Assembly (NCBI GenBank): GCA_003602605.1
Contig: QQRW01000012.1
Span: 1 to 51,067, forward strand
Origin: Candidatus Poseidoniales archaeon
Lineage (GTDB): Archaea > Thermoplasmatota > Poseidoniia > Poseidoniales > Poseidoniaceae
Direction of reading: 5' to 3'
DNA length: 51,067 bases
Program-made: the position numbers and the translations under genes
Notes under the pieces: generated by a model
Told to the model about the DNA's origin: nothing
Database searches by the model: none
What the model saw: the letters and a program-made list of their open reading frames with translations, nothing else
Part shown: positions 8,032 through 15,536 of the stretch, piece by piece
Layout of the letters: each line of letters begins with the position of its first letter
Numbering within the stretch: the stretch's first letter is position 1

Positions 8032-8586
8032 TCAGTCGTCAAGTGTCAATTCATTGCCAAATCGCCCACCGCGGCGCGATGAGCGTCGAGGTTTATCTTC
8101 AGTGGATGGTTGTGGTGAATCTGTAGATGTGGGTAGAGGTGTTGCCGGAGGTTGGGTAGATTGGAGAGTTGCAGCAGCATCGTTGAACTCCTGCGCTAAT
8201 TCTGTGATTTTAACTTCTAATTTTGTAGCTTGGTCACTCAAATCCTTATGCAAATGCGTGATGCCTTCTTTGCGTTCAACGGTCATTGTGTAAGCCTCAC
8301 TCCACGGTTTTTCCCCATATACGCCGCTTCCGAGATCGACCAAAGCCGTACCTTCAGTTTCACCTTCATGTTTGTAGTGAAGTGTTACCCCTGAACCAAT
8401 GGACAATCGAGCGCCTGCATGGCCGGTTTGAACGGATTGTTGTAGGCTTTGAAGAATGCTTGAAGTGATGTCGTGTTCATCAATAATTGCAGTAATTTGT
8501 TCGATGCGTGAATGGAGATCGTCCAATTGCTTTCGGTGTGCATCGATAGTGCGGGCCATCTTTTGTAACTCGCTGCGTTCAACCAT
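8032..8586 (-). CDS. pfdA: Prefoldin alpha subunit
   Basis: A 184-residue subunit of the hexameric prefoldin chaperone, which holds unfolded proteins with coiled-coil tentacles. Helical heptads run from the N-terminus to residue 50 and again from about 95 to 135, flanking the GSGVTLHYKH and ALVDLGSGVYGE beta-hairpin segments typical of alpha subunits. The Pro/Ser/Arg-rich last 45 residues are an extra, probably disordered tail. The ATG at 8586 is preferred over a GTG three codons upstream. Placement between eL20 and ftsY strongly supports the call. Confidence 0.93.
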   Translation of the reverse strand: MVERSELQKMARTIDAHRKQLDDLHSRIEQITAIIDEHDITSSILQSLQQSVQTGHAGARLSIGSGVTLHYKHEGETEGTALVDLGSGVYGEKPWSEAYTMTVERKEGITHLHKDLSDQATKLEVKITELAQEFNDAAATLQSTQPPATPLPTSTDSPQPSTEDKPRRSSRRGGRFGNELTLDD

Positions 8587-8634
8587 GCGTCTCACGCAAT
8601 CCGTAGAGGTGGTCCTTGAAGAACTACCCGAAGG

Positions 8635-8907
8635 TCACTCTTCTTCGGCAACCGGAGCGACTGAGCCGCCAGCAGCAGCAATCTCTTCACGGAAGTAATC
8701 CATAATTCGTGGTTCGGTAGAAGTTCTTGGGTCAATCTCGGAGACGGATTGGATTTCGATGGAGCGGCGATTTGCCTTGTGACGGGAGCCCATGATTGAG
8801 TATGTTCGGTGTTCTGCATCTGCAGCATCAGATGCTGGTAAATCCAAAGAAAACACTTGGCGCATGCTGCCAAAGGGGGCAATTCCTGAAACTCGGTAGG
8901 CCTTCAT
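8635..8907 (-). CDS. rpl18a: Large ribosomal subunit protein eL20 (LX)
   Basis: A 90-residue archaeal/eukaryotic ribosomal protein with the characteristic opening MKAYRVSGIAPFG and the conserved YSIMGSRHKANRRSIEI core. The start at 8907 matches the normal family N-terminus; the longer frame to 9030 has an unrelated extension. It leads the minus-strand cluster with prefoldin alpha and FtsY. A TATA-like GTTTAAG about 29 bases upstream suggests a leaderless transcript. The tail AAAGGSVAPVAEEE is likely flexible. Confidence 0.95.
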   Translation of the reverse strand: MKAYRVSGIAPFGSMRQVFSLDLPASDAADAEHRTYSIMGSRHKANRRSIEIQSVSEIDPRTSTEPRIMDYFREEIAAAGGSVAPVAEEE

Positions 8908-8932
8908 CAAAGTGGGCGACTCGCAAACCCGA

Positions 8933-8939
8933 CTTAAAC
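8933..8939 (-). promoter_or_regulatory. TATA-like element for the eL20 operon
   Basis: GTTTAAG on the minus strand is centred 29 bases upstream of the eL20 ATG, the usual distance for a leaderless archaeal promoter. A 9-base palindrome (GCGACTCGC, 8916-8924) lies between it and the start codon. Confidence 0.45.
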
Positions 8940-9007
8940 GCGCCGTCGCGTAGAATGTGAAGATTTCAACCACGAGATTGACAAAGTTTGACGATTCAAG
9001 ACCAATT

Positions 9008-12000
9008 ATGCGGCCTGCTTTGTTGATCACAATGCTGTTGTTGTTGCCGCTCGTTCAAGGATTCAACGCAACGCTTCCAGTTCCAGCACAAGACGGAGCG
9101 GAATACGTTCTTGAACTTGAGAAGGGGGAATGGAGTCAAGAACTCTGGGATTCTTTAGATTCTACAGGGCATGTCCCCCTCCGAATGATTAGTCCGAGTC
9201 ATGTTCTTGTTTGGCGATCTCCGGATTTCACCCCACTCGGGGGCATACACACCATCGAGCCTCCGGCAACGGAATACAAGTTTGGTTTGGAACATGATTC
9301 TGAATTCGCAAAAATAGTGTTTGAACCGAGACTCCCAGAAGATGCCGTATCATCACTTGTGCAAACATTTCTCGCTTGGGGGTTGAACATTGATTCAAAT
9401 CCTCAAAAATATTCTATGGCTCTACCACATATTGAAACCGTGAATTGGAATGTTTTCGCCCACCACTCAGGCATCAAGGACATCGATGGAGTGCTGTGGG
9501 TTGAACCGGTGTTATCTGCAGAAGGAAGAAATGAGTTATCTGGGTCTCTGCTCCAACACGGTAAAACAACTGCAAATCCTGCATGGGAACTAGGTCTTAG
9601 TGGAGATGGGATAGTTGTTGCAGCGGCCGACTCGGGTCTCGATTACGATCATGCGTGTTTCCGAAATGCAACCTCTGCAACAGCGTTCGGTTCGAACGGA
9701 ATTGACGGTATTGGAACACCTGGGGAAAACCACCGAAAAATTCTGGCTGTAAATCATTCCATTGATTCGGGAGATACAAACGGCCATTCCGATTACCGTC
9801 ACGGGACGCATGTCGCAGGAACCCTTGCTTGCTACAATGTGTTTGACATGCGTTCTGGTTCACAACCTAAAAACGGCTCGGCATTGGCATACGAGAGCAA
9901 ACTCGTTTTCCAAGATATTGTGTCGGCAGATGGCTGGGTTCCACCTGATGTGGATTCATTGTTTGTCGAAGCAGGAATGAATGGTGCGGTCATTCATTCC
10001 AATTCATGGGGAGATGCAACCACCGAATACACCGCCCGAACTGCTGATTTCGATGCGTGGGCGCTGGAAATGCCTTGGTCGCTAACTTTTGTCGCACCTG
10101 GAAACAACGGCGCTCAGTTGCTGGAGCCGGCGAATGGACGAAATGTAGTTGCTGTTGGAGCATCGATGAAATCTCAGTCGCTAGCGGTATGGCCGTCATC
10201 GTCCATCGGCCCAACCGAAGCGGGAACAAATGGCATCTTTGCTTTAGCCCCTGGTACCACGATTCAGTCGGCGCGAGCGGATGGTATCCCCGATTCATAC
10301 AACGACGCACTACGCTCATCATCTGGAACGAGTATGTCCACTCCAGGCGCAGCTGGGGCCGCAGTATTGATTCAACAAATGATAGAGGATGGGTGGATTT
10401 CCGGTAGTGAAGAGCGTGCTCCTGTTGCAGTCCAATCACTGCGACCAGTGTGGTCTGATGTGACGCTCAACACTACCAATCACCTACAACTGTCCGAAGG
10501 TTTTACTCCTTCAGGCTCATTACTGAGGGCCTTACTCGCTCTATCAACTACCCAACTTCCCCAAGATGAAAGGAACGGTGGAAACGGCGGCTATGCTGTC
10601 CAAAACATACATGATGGGTGGGGGCAGATCAATCTCTCTGAACTCGTTGACTTTGAAGCGCTTGAAAACGCACTTCATCAAGGAAATGTTTCGCCTGCAA
10701 GCGATCTCTGGATTCATGACTCATATCGTCTGGATGAAGGGTTGCCGAGTGCGTGGCTTTCACAACGTCAAGGAGCCAATGAGGCATTAGAGAATCTCCT
10801 TTCTGTTCCTTGGAACGGCACGGGTGCGAAGGGGCCTTTCCTTGCAACGGACGAGGTCTGGACAGAACGGTTTGAACCGAACGGGGAACGATTGAATGTA
10901 CGATTAGCGTGGCCTGCAGCACCCGAGCCACATTTGGTTGATGATTTGCAACTTATCGTACGACTATCCGACGGCACCGATGCTGTTGCAGGATCGTATC
11001 AAAACGATGGAGATTCTACTCTGTATCTCTCCGAAATTGTCGACTTTTCCAACACAACGACATTCCCTAACAGGAACGAAACTACTGTTGCAATAACACT
11101 CTCTGAAGAGGATTTGGACGGTATTGAATGGATTGATATTGAAGTTCGTGCTCGGTATGTGTCTCCAGGAAACTCAGTTCATTCCGTCGGCATTGATGGG
11201 AACAGAATGGGGTTCGCACTCGCAGTACAAGGGGTTGTGCGCGATTCACAAGCATGGAGTGACAGTGATGGAGATGGAGTCGTCAATATGGTTGACGAAT
11301 GCCCGAATGAAGACGCAAGGGGATGGGACATAGATAACGACGGTTGCATTGATGATACCGATGGTGATTTTGTGAATGATCCGAACGATGTGTGTCCAGA
11401 AATCAATTCTGAAAATTATGATATAAACGGCGACGGATGTATCGATGACTCTGATGGTGATGGGGTTCTCGACAACGCTGACCTCTGTGTGACTGAAGTC
11501 GTATCGGCGTTCTGGCCCGTAAACGCCGACGGGTGTAGGCCTGTTGATGCGTTGCCGATAATCGATTTCACATTGTCTCCGGATGATGGAGGAATTTGGT
11601 ACGATGAACTGGTGGTTGAATGGGTGGTTTTCGACGATGACGGTGATTCGTTCGATACTGGTGCTGCGATTCACGTCCTAAACAATTCAAGCGTAGGAGG
11701 TTCATACTCGATTACTCGCTGTACCAAAATTAACGTCGATAATGGTAATTTCTCATGCACTTGGGAAATACCTAGAGACTTACCAGTGTGGGATATTCGG
11801 GGACTTGACCTGCAGATCGAGTTGTTTGTGCAATCGCAAAACAACTCACCTGAAGCAAAGCTCGATACAGTCAAACTTCGAGATGATGCAATCTTCACAA
11901 GTCAATGGAATAACCCTTTGCTTGACGGAGGAATAAGCGATAAAGAGGTTGAGTCACAAGGGGGCGCCTCGCAAAATAGGGCGCTTTTATGGGGCATATT

Positions 12001-12139
12001 CGGAGTGATTGGAGGATTTATTCTCATGTATCAATTAGGATGGAATGTTCGAAGAGATGAGTATGATAAAAAAGTCCAACCGGCATTTAATTTTGATATC
12101 GAACAACACAGTGATGGTTTAATTGGCGAAAACGAGTGA
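9008..12139 (+). CDS. Secreted subtilisin-like protease (S8), membrane-anchored
   Basis: A 1043-residue exported protease with a Sec signal peptide (about residues 1-18, LLLPLVQG). The catalytic triad is Asp208 (AAADSGLDYDH), His265 (HGTHVAG) and Ser442 (SGTSMSTPG), with Asn in APGNNG for the oxyanion hole. A beta-rich region follows, then thrombospondin type 3-like calcium repeats (about residues 752-830, DSDGDGVVN, DIDNDGCIDD, DINGDGCIDDSDGDG). One hydrophobic helix near 992-1012 and a charged tail anchor it, leaving the protease outside. The first 170 residues before the catalytic domain may be a propeptide. The start at 9008 gives the signal peptide; a longer frame from 8957 would bury it. 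It is divergent from eL20 and probably degrades extracellular protein. Confidence 0.93.
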   Translation: MRPALLITMLLLLPLVQGFNATLPVPAQDGAEYVLELEKGEWSQELWDSLDSTGHVPLRMISPSHVLVWRSPDFTPLGGIHTIEPPATEYKFGLEHDSEFAKIVFEPRLPEDAVSSLVQTFLAWGLNIDSNPQKYSMALPHIETVNWNVFAHHSGIKDIDGVLWVEPVLSAEGRNELSGSLLQHGKTTANPAWELGLSGDGIVVAAADSGLDYDHACFRNATSATAFGSNGIDGIGTPGENHRKILAVNHSIDSGDTNGHSDYRHGTHVAGTLACYNVFDMRSGSQPKNGSALAYESKLVFQDIVSADGWVPPDVDSLFVEAGMNGAVIHSNSWGDATTEYTARTADFDAWALEMPWSLTFVAPGNNGAQLLEPANGRNVVAVGASMKSQSLAVWPSSSIGPTEAGTNGIFALAPGTTIQSARADGIPDSYNDALRSSSGTSMSTPGAAGAAVLIQQMIEDGWISGSEERAPVAVQSLRPVWSDVTLNTTNHLQLSEGFTPSGSLLRALLALSTTQLPQDERNGGNGGYAVQNIHDGWGQINLSELVDFEALENALHQGNVSPASDLWIHDSYRLDEGLPSAWLSQRQGANEALENLLSVPWNGTGAKGPFLATDEVWTERFEPNGERLNVRLAWPAAPEPHLVDDLQLIVRLSDGTDAVAGSYQNDGDSTLYLSEIVDFSNTTTFPNRNETTVAITLSEEDLDGIEWIDIEVRARYVSPGNSVHSVGIDGNRMGFALAVQGVVRDSQAWSDSDGDGVVNMVDECPNEDARGWDIDNDGCIDDTDGDFVNDPNDVCPEINSENYDINGDGCIDDSDGDGVLDNADLCVTEVVSAFWPVNADGCRPVDALPIIDFTLSPDDGGIWYDELVVEWVVFDDDGDSFDTGAAIHVLNNSSVGGSYSITRCTKINVDNGNFSCTWEIPRDLPVWDIRGLDLQIELFVQSQNNSPEAKLDTVKLRDDAIFTSQWNNPLLDGGISDKEVESQGGASQNRALLWGIFGVIGGFILMYQLGWNVRRDEYDKKVQPAFNFDIEQHSDGLIGENE

Positions 12140-12167
12140 TAGCGTTACAATTTCCTGTTAATGCGCG

Positions 12168-12173
12168 TATAAA
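12168..12173 (+). promoter_or_regulatory. TATA box candidate for the actin-like gene
   Basis: TATAAA within GCGCGTATAAACTGG lies 80 bases ahead of the actin-like ATG, which would leave a leader of about 55 bases containing the palindrome at 12229-12241. Confidence 0.4.
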
Positions 12174-12228
12174 CTGGCAACGCATTCAAAGGTGAACCTT
12201 GAAGGGTGGTGGCATCCTCGGCGACATA

Positions 12229-12241
12229 TCCGCAATGCGGA
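12229..12241 (+). promoter_or_regulatory. Palindrome/hairpin just before the actin-like start
   Basis: TCCGCAATGCGGA is a perfect odd palindrome; as RNA it can form a 5-bp stem with an AAT loop. It is followed at once by AGGTGA, a good Shine-Dalgarno match, and the ATG comes 11 bases after the palindrome. It could expose or hide the ribosome site, or bind a regulator as DNA. Confidence 0.5.
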
Positions 12242-12252
12242 AGGTGAAGAAT

Positions 12253-13257
12253 ATGAGTGACCGTCTATATGTTGGAATCGACCTGGGTACCTACCAATCT
12301 ACAATTGCATCAAGCGCTGGAATCAGCCATACAATCGAAACTGTCGTCGGACGTCCAAAAGACCCGGTTGCACGAAACTTCCTCGGAAGAGATGTTTTGT
12401 TCGGTAACGATGCTCTGAAGAACAAACTCGCATGTAACCTCTACCGCCCAATGGCTGCTGGTGTTGCTCAAGATGATGAAGCAAACCTCGCCGCAGCCAA
12501 GGCGTTTGTTTCCCACCTCTTGGAAACCGTAGACCCTGAAGAATTCGACGAAGTTTTTGGCGTCATCTGCTCACCGAGTCACGTTTCATTCACTGACAAA
12601 TCGAACCTCGTTGCTACTCTTCGAGGCCAAGTGAACGCCATTATGGTCGTCACAGAACCGTTCGCAACCGCTTTCGGCATAGGTGAAATCGCAAGTTCGA
12701 TTGTTGTTGACATCGGTGCTGGAACAACAGATATCGCTCGCATCTACGGTACATTCCCAACTGATGAGGACCAAGTGACCATCCAAGAAGCTGGTGATTG
12801 GCTCGATAACGAGCTCATGGGCCTTATTCGCAAGAAGTACACCGGCGCTCAAGTCACCAAAGATATGGTTCGAAAGTGGAAGGAAGAAGTTTCGTATGTT
12901 GGCGCTGATGACCGTGAAGCAATGGTCGAACTTTCCGTTGAAGGTAAGAAGCAAATTGTTGACATTGGCGATCTAGTCAACAAGGCATGTGAACTCATTA
13001 TTCCAAAGATTGGCAACGCAATTAAGCGAATCGTTGCTGGAGCAGACCCTGAATACCAACCTATTCTCCGAAACAACATCATCCTTTCAGGCGGAGGATC
13101 ACTCATCGAAGGTATCGCAGCCCGAATGGCTGACGAAATCTCCGATATCGGAGATGTCAATGTTTGGTGTGTTGATGACCCAATCAACGCTGTTGCCACA
13201 GGCGCACTTCAACTCGCTGGTGAAATGCCAGACGATATGTTCACCGCAATCAACTGA
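12253..13257 (+). CDS. Actin-like ATPase (MreB/MamK-like)
   Basis: A 334-residue actin/Hsp70-fold ATPase. Phosphate-1 loop GIDLGTYQS (residues 8-16), phosphate-2 loop VVDIGAGTTDIA and adenosine motif ILSGGGSLIEGI appear in the expected order, with VTEPFATAFGIG as the connect-1-like stretch. Length and the absence of a substrate-binding domain rule out DnaK and favour a filament-forming MreB/MamK-type protein; it is not obviously a crenactin. The ATG at 12253 is preceded by AGGTGA and gives the family N-terminus; a TTG 54 bases upstream is unlikely. The next gene, 94 bases on, encodes a long coiled-coil protein, hinting at a two-part cytoskeletal or positioning module. Cellular role is inferred. 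Confidence 0.86.
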   Translation: MSDRLYVGIDLGTYQSTIASSAGISHTIETVVGRPKDPVARNFLGRDVLFGNDALKNKLACNLYRPMAAGVAQDDEANLAAAKAFVSHLLETVDPEEFDEVFGVICSPSHVSFTDKSNLVATLRGQVNAIMVVTEPFATAFGIGEIASSIVVDIGAGTTDIARIYGTFPTDEDQVTIQEAGDWLDNELMGLIRKKYTGAQVTKDMVRKWKEEVSYVGADDREAMVELSVEGKKQIVDIGDLVNKACELIIPKIGNAIKRIVAGADPEYQPILRNNIILSGGGSLIEGIAARMADEISDIGDVNVWCVDDPINAVATGALQLAGEMPDDMFTAIN

Positions 13258-13298
13258 TTGCCGGACATTGTGTAAGGGTGGAAAACCAGCCATCTAAG

Positions 13299-13315
13299 TC
13301 GCCTTTTGATGGCGA
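13299..13315 (+). promoter_or_regulatory. Intergenic hairpin, actin-like to coiled-coil gene
   Basis: TCGCC-TTTTGAT-GGCGA forms a 5-bp stem. It is the first of two hairpins in a 94-base gap and might be a processing or stability element; no T-rich tract follows that would make it a clear terminator. Confidence 0.4.
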
Positions 13316-13333
13316 AAGTTCAAGTGTGGTTGT

Positions 13334-13347
13334 GCGGCGATAGCCGC
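13334..13347 (+). promoter_or_regulatory. GC hairpin abutting coiled-coil gene start
   Basis: GCGGC-GATA-GCCGC is a perfect 5-bp GC stem with a 4-base loop. Only four bases (TTGT) separate it from the ATG at 13352, so it would interfere with ribosome binding unless melted. Confidence 0.5.
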
Positions 13348-13351
13348 TTGT

Positions 13352-14617
13352 ATGACGCTCGACTCTTCCGGAACAAGTGGAATCAACCGTATCGGTGATG
13401 CAAGTGGAGATGAGCGTGCAGCGCTTGAGGGGATGCTCAAAGGATATCCTGTAGAGCAACTGGTTGAAGAAGTTCTCATCGCCTGGAATGAACTTGCTGC
13501 TCGAAATGAAGAAATGGTGTCCGTAAAACAACGATTGCGGGTTCTGGAACTCGATTTGGCGGAGCGTGAAGACATGGTCGCGCCCGAAGTTGCCCGTTTG
13601 GCCGAAGCTGATTCTGCACTTCAAGAGAGTGAAGCTAAGGTGATTCACCTTGAACGATTATTGGGTGATGTCCGAGAAGAGTTGGCATCACAGCAATCAT
13701 CACTGTCCCACGAAGAAAGAGCTGCTACTGCGGTCGAAGTTGAACAATTGAGAACCCTTACAACTCAACAAGACGAAGTTATTGGCGAGATGGAAGGACG
13801 GATCACCCAGATGGTCGAGGCCCTCGAAAGAGCCGCTGATGCGGGATTAACCTCCGTCACTGCTGAAGAAGTTCGTCGACTAAAAGCGCAACTCGACACA
13901 GCCGTAGCCCAGAATGAAGCGGAGCAAGCGGCAAACAAAGCCTTAGAGGAAGAGCGTCAAAGATTGCGAGACATTGCCGACCGTCTTCGAGGATTGCTTG
14001 ATGCTCGTGATGGGCGTTTAGGGGAGCTTGAAGAACAACTTGAGAGGGTCATGCAAGGGCCGCGTTCTGTTTCTGCTGAACACGACTATTTGGTTGAACA
14101 AATCGATGAACTCAAGCGTAGATTGCTTGAGCGAAACCGGGAATATGACTCGTTGCGCCGACGTGAACGTCGTTTGCATAACGATGTCTTCGAACGGGAT
14201 GAAAGAATTCAACAGATCACACTTACACTCACAGATATGGAAGCGGCTCTTCAAGATAGAACTGCTGAACTTCGTGAACTCGAAGGGCAGCGTGAAACAA
14301 TGGTCCATGAGTTGGATTCGGTCCGAAGAGGTGAAAGAACTCGCGAAGTCGTTGGCAGAGTCTTTGCTGATTCTCTGTCACTGGTACGTACACACGATGC
14401 TCGTGAGGCAAAGAGGGATGCTTACAGTAACGCGCCCGACATGGAACGAAAACTCACAACTCCTGCTACCAAAGATATGTCAAAACTAGCCGATGGGGGT
14501 AGAGTTTCGCTTGAAGTGAGTGAAACTGCCATCGAGCCTGGTATGGATGTCGAGGGTGCTCGGCCGCCTTCACCCGGCGGTTCTGGAGACCCCGTTGTCT
14601 TTGAGGATGAAGATTAA
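13352..14617 (+). CDS. Long coiled-coil protein, partner candidate of actin-like ATPase
   Basis: A 421-residue, highly charged protein without signal peptide or membrane helix. From about residue 50 to 335 it is almost continuous coiled coil with heptads rich in Leu, Glu, Arg and Gln (for example LRVLELDLAERED, RLRDIADRLRGLLDARDGR, IQQITLTLTDMEAALQDR). Before it lies a compact segment, ERAALEGMLKGYPVEQLVEE; after it a Pro/Gly/acidic tail. No family is recognised beyond general SMC-hinge-free or myosin-tail-like similarity. It follows the actin homologue on the same strand, and the two may be cotranscribed. A scaffold or filament-associated role is an inference. Its end overlaps the convergent GGGP synthase gene by 4 bases. 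Confidence 0.75.
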   Translation: MTLDSSGTSGINRIGDASGDERAALEGMLKGYPVEQLVEEVLIAWNELAARNEEMVSVKQRLRVLELDLAEREDMVAPEVARLAEADSALQESEAKVIHLERLLGDVREELASQQSSLSHEERAATAVEVEQLRTLTTQQDEVIGEMEGRITQMVEALERAADAGLTSVTAEEVRRLKAQLDTAVAQNEAEQAANKALEEERQRLRDIADRLRGLLDARDGRLGELEEQLERVMQGPRSVSAEHDYLVEQIDELKRRLLERNREYDSLRRRERRLHNDVFERDERIQQITLTLTDMEAALQDRTAELRELEGQRETMVHELDSVRRGERTREVVGRVFADSLSLVRTHDAREAKRDAYSNAPDMERKLTTPATKDMSKLADGGRVSLEVSETAIEPGMDVEGARPPSPGGSGDPVVFEDED

Positions 14618-15477
14618 GCCTGTTGAATCGCATTCACGATACCGCTGATCCGTTGTCGCAGTTCATCCAAATCGCTTGCGTCTTCTGTAAGCGTGCCTGT
14701 TACAATCCAATCCGCTCCCGCTTTGGAGGCGAGTGTTGCCTGTTCTGGACTGCGTATTCCTCCACCAACAACCAATGTCAGTCCTTCAACAGAGCGTGCA
14801 CTTTCAATCAATGCAGGATTAACTTGGGTGTGCGCACCGCTTCCTGCTTCAAGGTAGAGGAGTTTGAATCCGTACATTCGAGCTGTAAGAGCATAAGCAT
14901 GCGTCAATTCGGTGTCCCCGGGTTGAATCAATTCAGCATCCCCAACTTCTCCGACTCGACCACCTGGTGAACATACAAGATATCCTGTTGGGAGTGCTTC
15001 AACACCAAACTTGTCTAGATATGGGGCGCCACGTACTTGTTCACCTACGAGGAACCGGCGAGTTTTAGAGTTCATTAACATCATGAAAGTAATAGCATCA
15101 GCAGCTGGAGACAATGCATGGGCCCCGCCCGGGAACAAGACGACTGGGATGTGCCATTGGGATTCATCGGATTCGGGGTCCTGACTCGCAGCAAAAGCTC
15201 TCAACTCAAAAGCCTCTTGAATTGCTTTACATGTGGAATGAACAACCTCGTCTGGTGTATCGGTGGACCCTCCTACGAAGATCATGCTGCTGCCACATTC
15301 AACGGCAACCATAGCGCGATTAGCAGCAGTATTGGCGTCTTGTTTAGCAGGGTCAATGAGCGTCACATGACGGGTTGGTTGATTGGTTGAAGTCACGTAC
15401 TCCAGTGTGGTAGCATCGGCCTTTCTCATGTCATCCCCGAATAACCGTTCAACGGGCACAGCATAGGCGTTACGCAT
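14614..15477 (-). CDS. Geranylgeranylglyceryl phosphate synthase family protein
   Basis: A 287-residue TIM-barrel prenyltransferase of the GGGPS/PcrB family, which joins geranylgeranyl diphosphate to sn-glycerol-1-phosphate, the first committed step of archaeal ether lipid synthesis. Motifs include HVTLIDPAK, IFVGGSTDTPDEV, VVLFPGG, LLYLEAGSGA and VVGGGIRSPEQA, the last two forming the phosphate site. It is longer than many members (about 230-250) because of an N-terminal extension and an insertion near residue 95 (SQDPESDES). The ATG at 15477 is preferred over a TTG three codons upstream. It is divergent from an ABC exporter by 59 bases. The family call is firm; the exact prenyl donor is inferred. 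Confidence 0.9.
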   Translation of the reverse strand: MRNAYAVPVERLFGDDMRKADATTLEYVTSTNQPTRHVTLIDPAKQDANTAANRAMVAVECGSSMIFVGGSTDTPDEVVHSTCKAIQEAFELRAFAASQDPESDESQWHIPVVLFPGGAHALSPAADAITFMMLMNSKTRRFLVGEQVRGAPYLDKFGVEALPTGYLVCSPGGRVGEVGDAELIQPGDTELTHAYALTARMYGFKLLYLEAGSGAHTQVNPALIESARSVEGLTLVVGGGIRSPEQATLASKAGADWIVTGTLTEDASDLDELRQRISGIVNAIQQA

Positions 15478-15536
15478 CAAATGCAATCGAAAGTAACGAG
15501 CATAGAGTTCTCATACCTCCTCGGAGTAGCCAAGTT

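Noticed and set aside
8592-8882. Minus-strand ORF overlapping eL20
   Set aside because: The eL20 frame matches a known ribosomal protein over its entire length.
12199-12252. Upstream TTG start for the actin-like gene
   Set aside because: It would place the palindrome and AGGTGA within the coding region and add a non-conserved extension before the phosphate loop.
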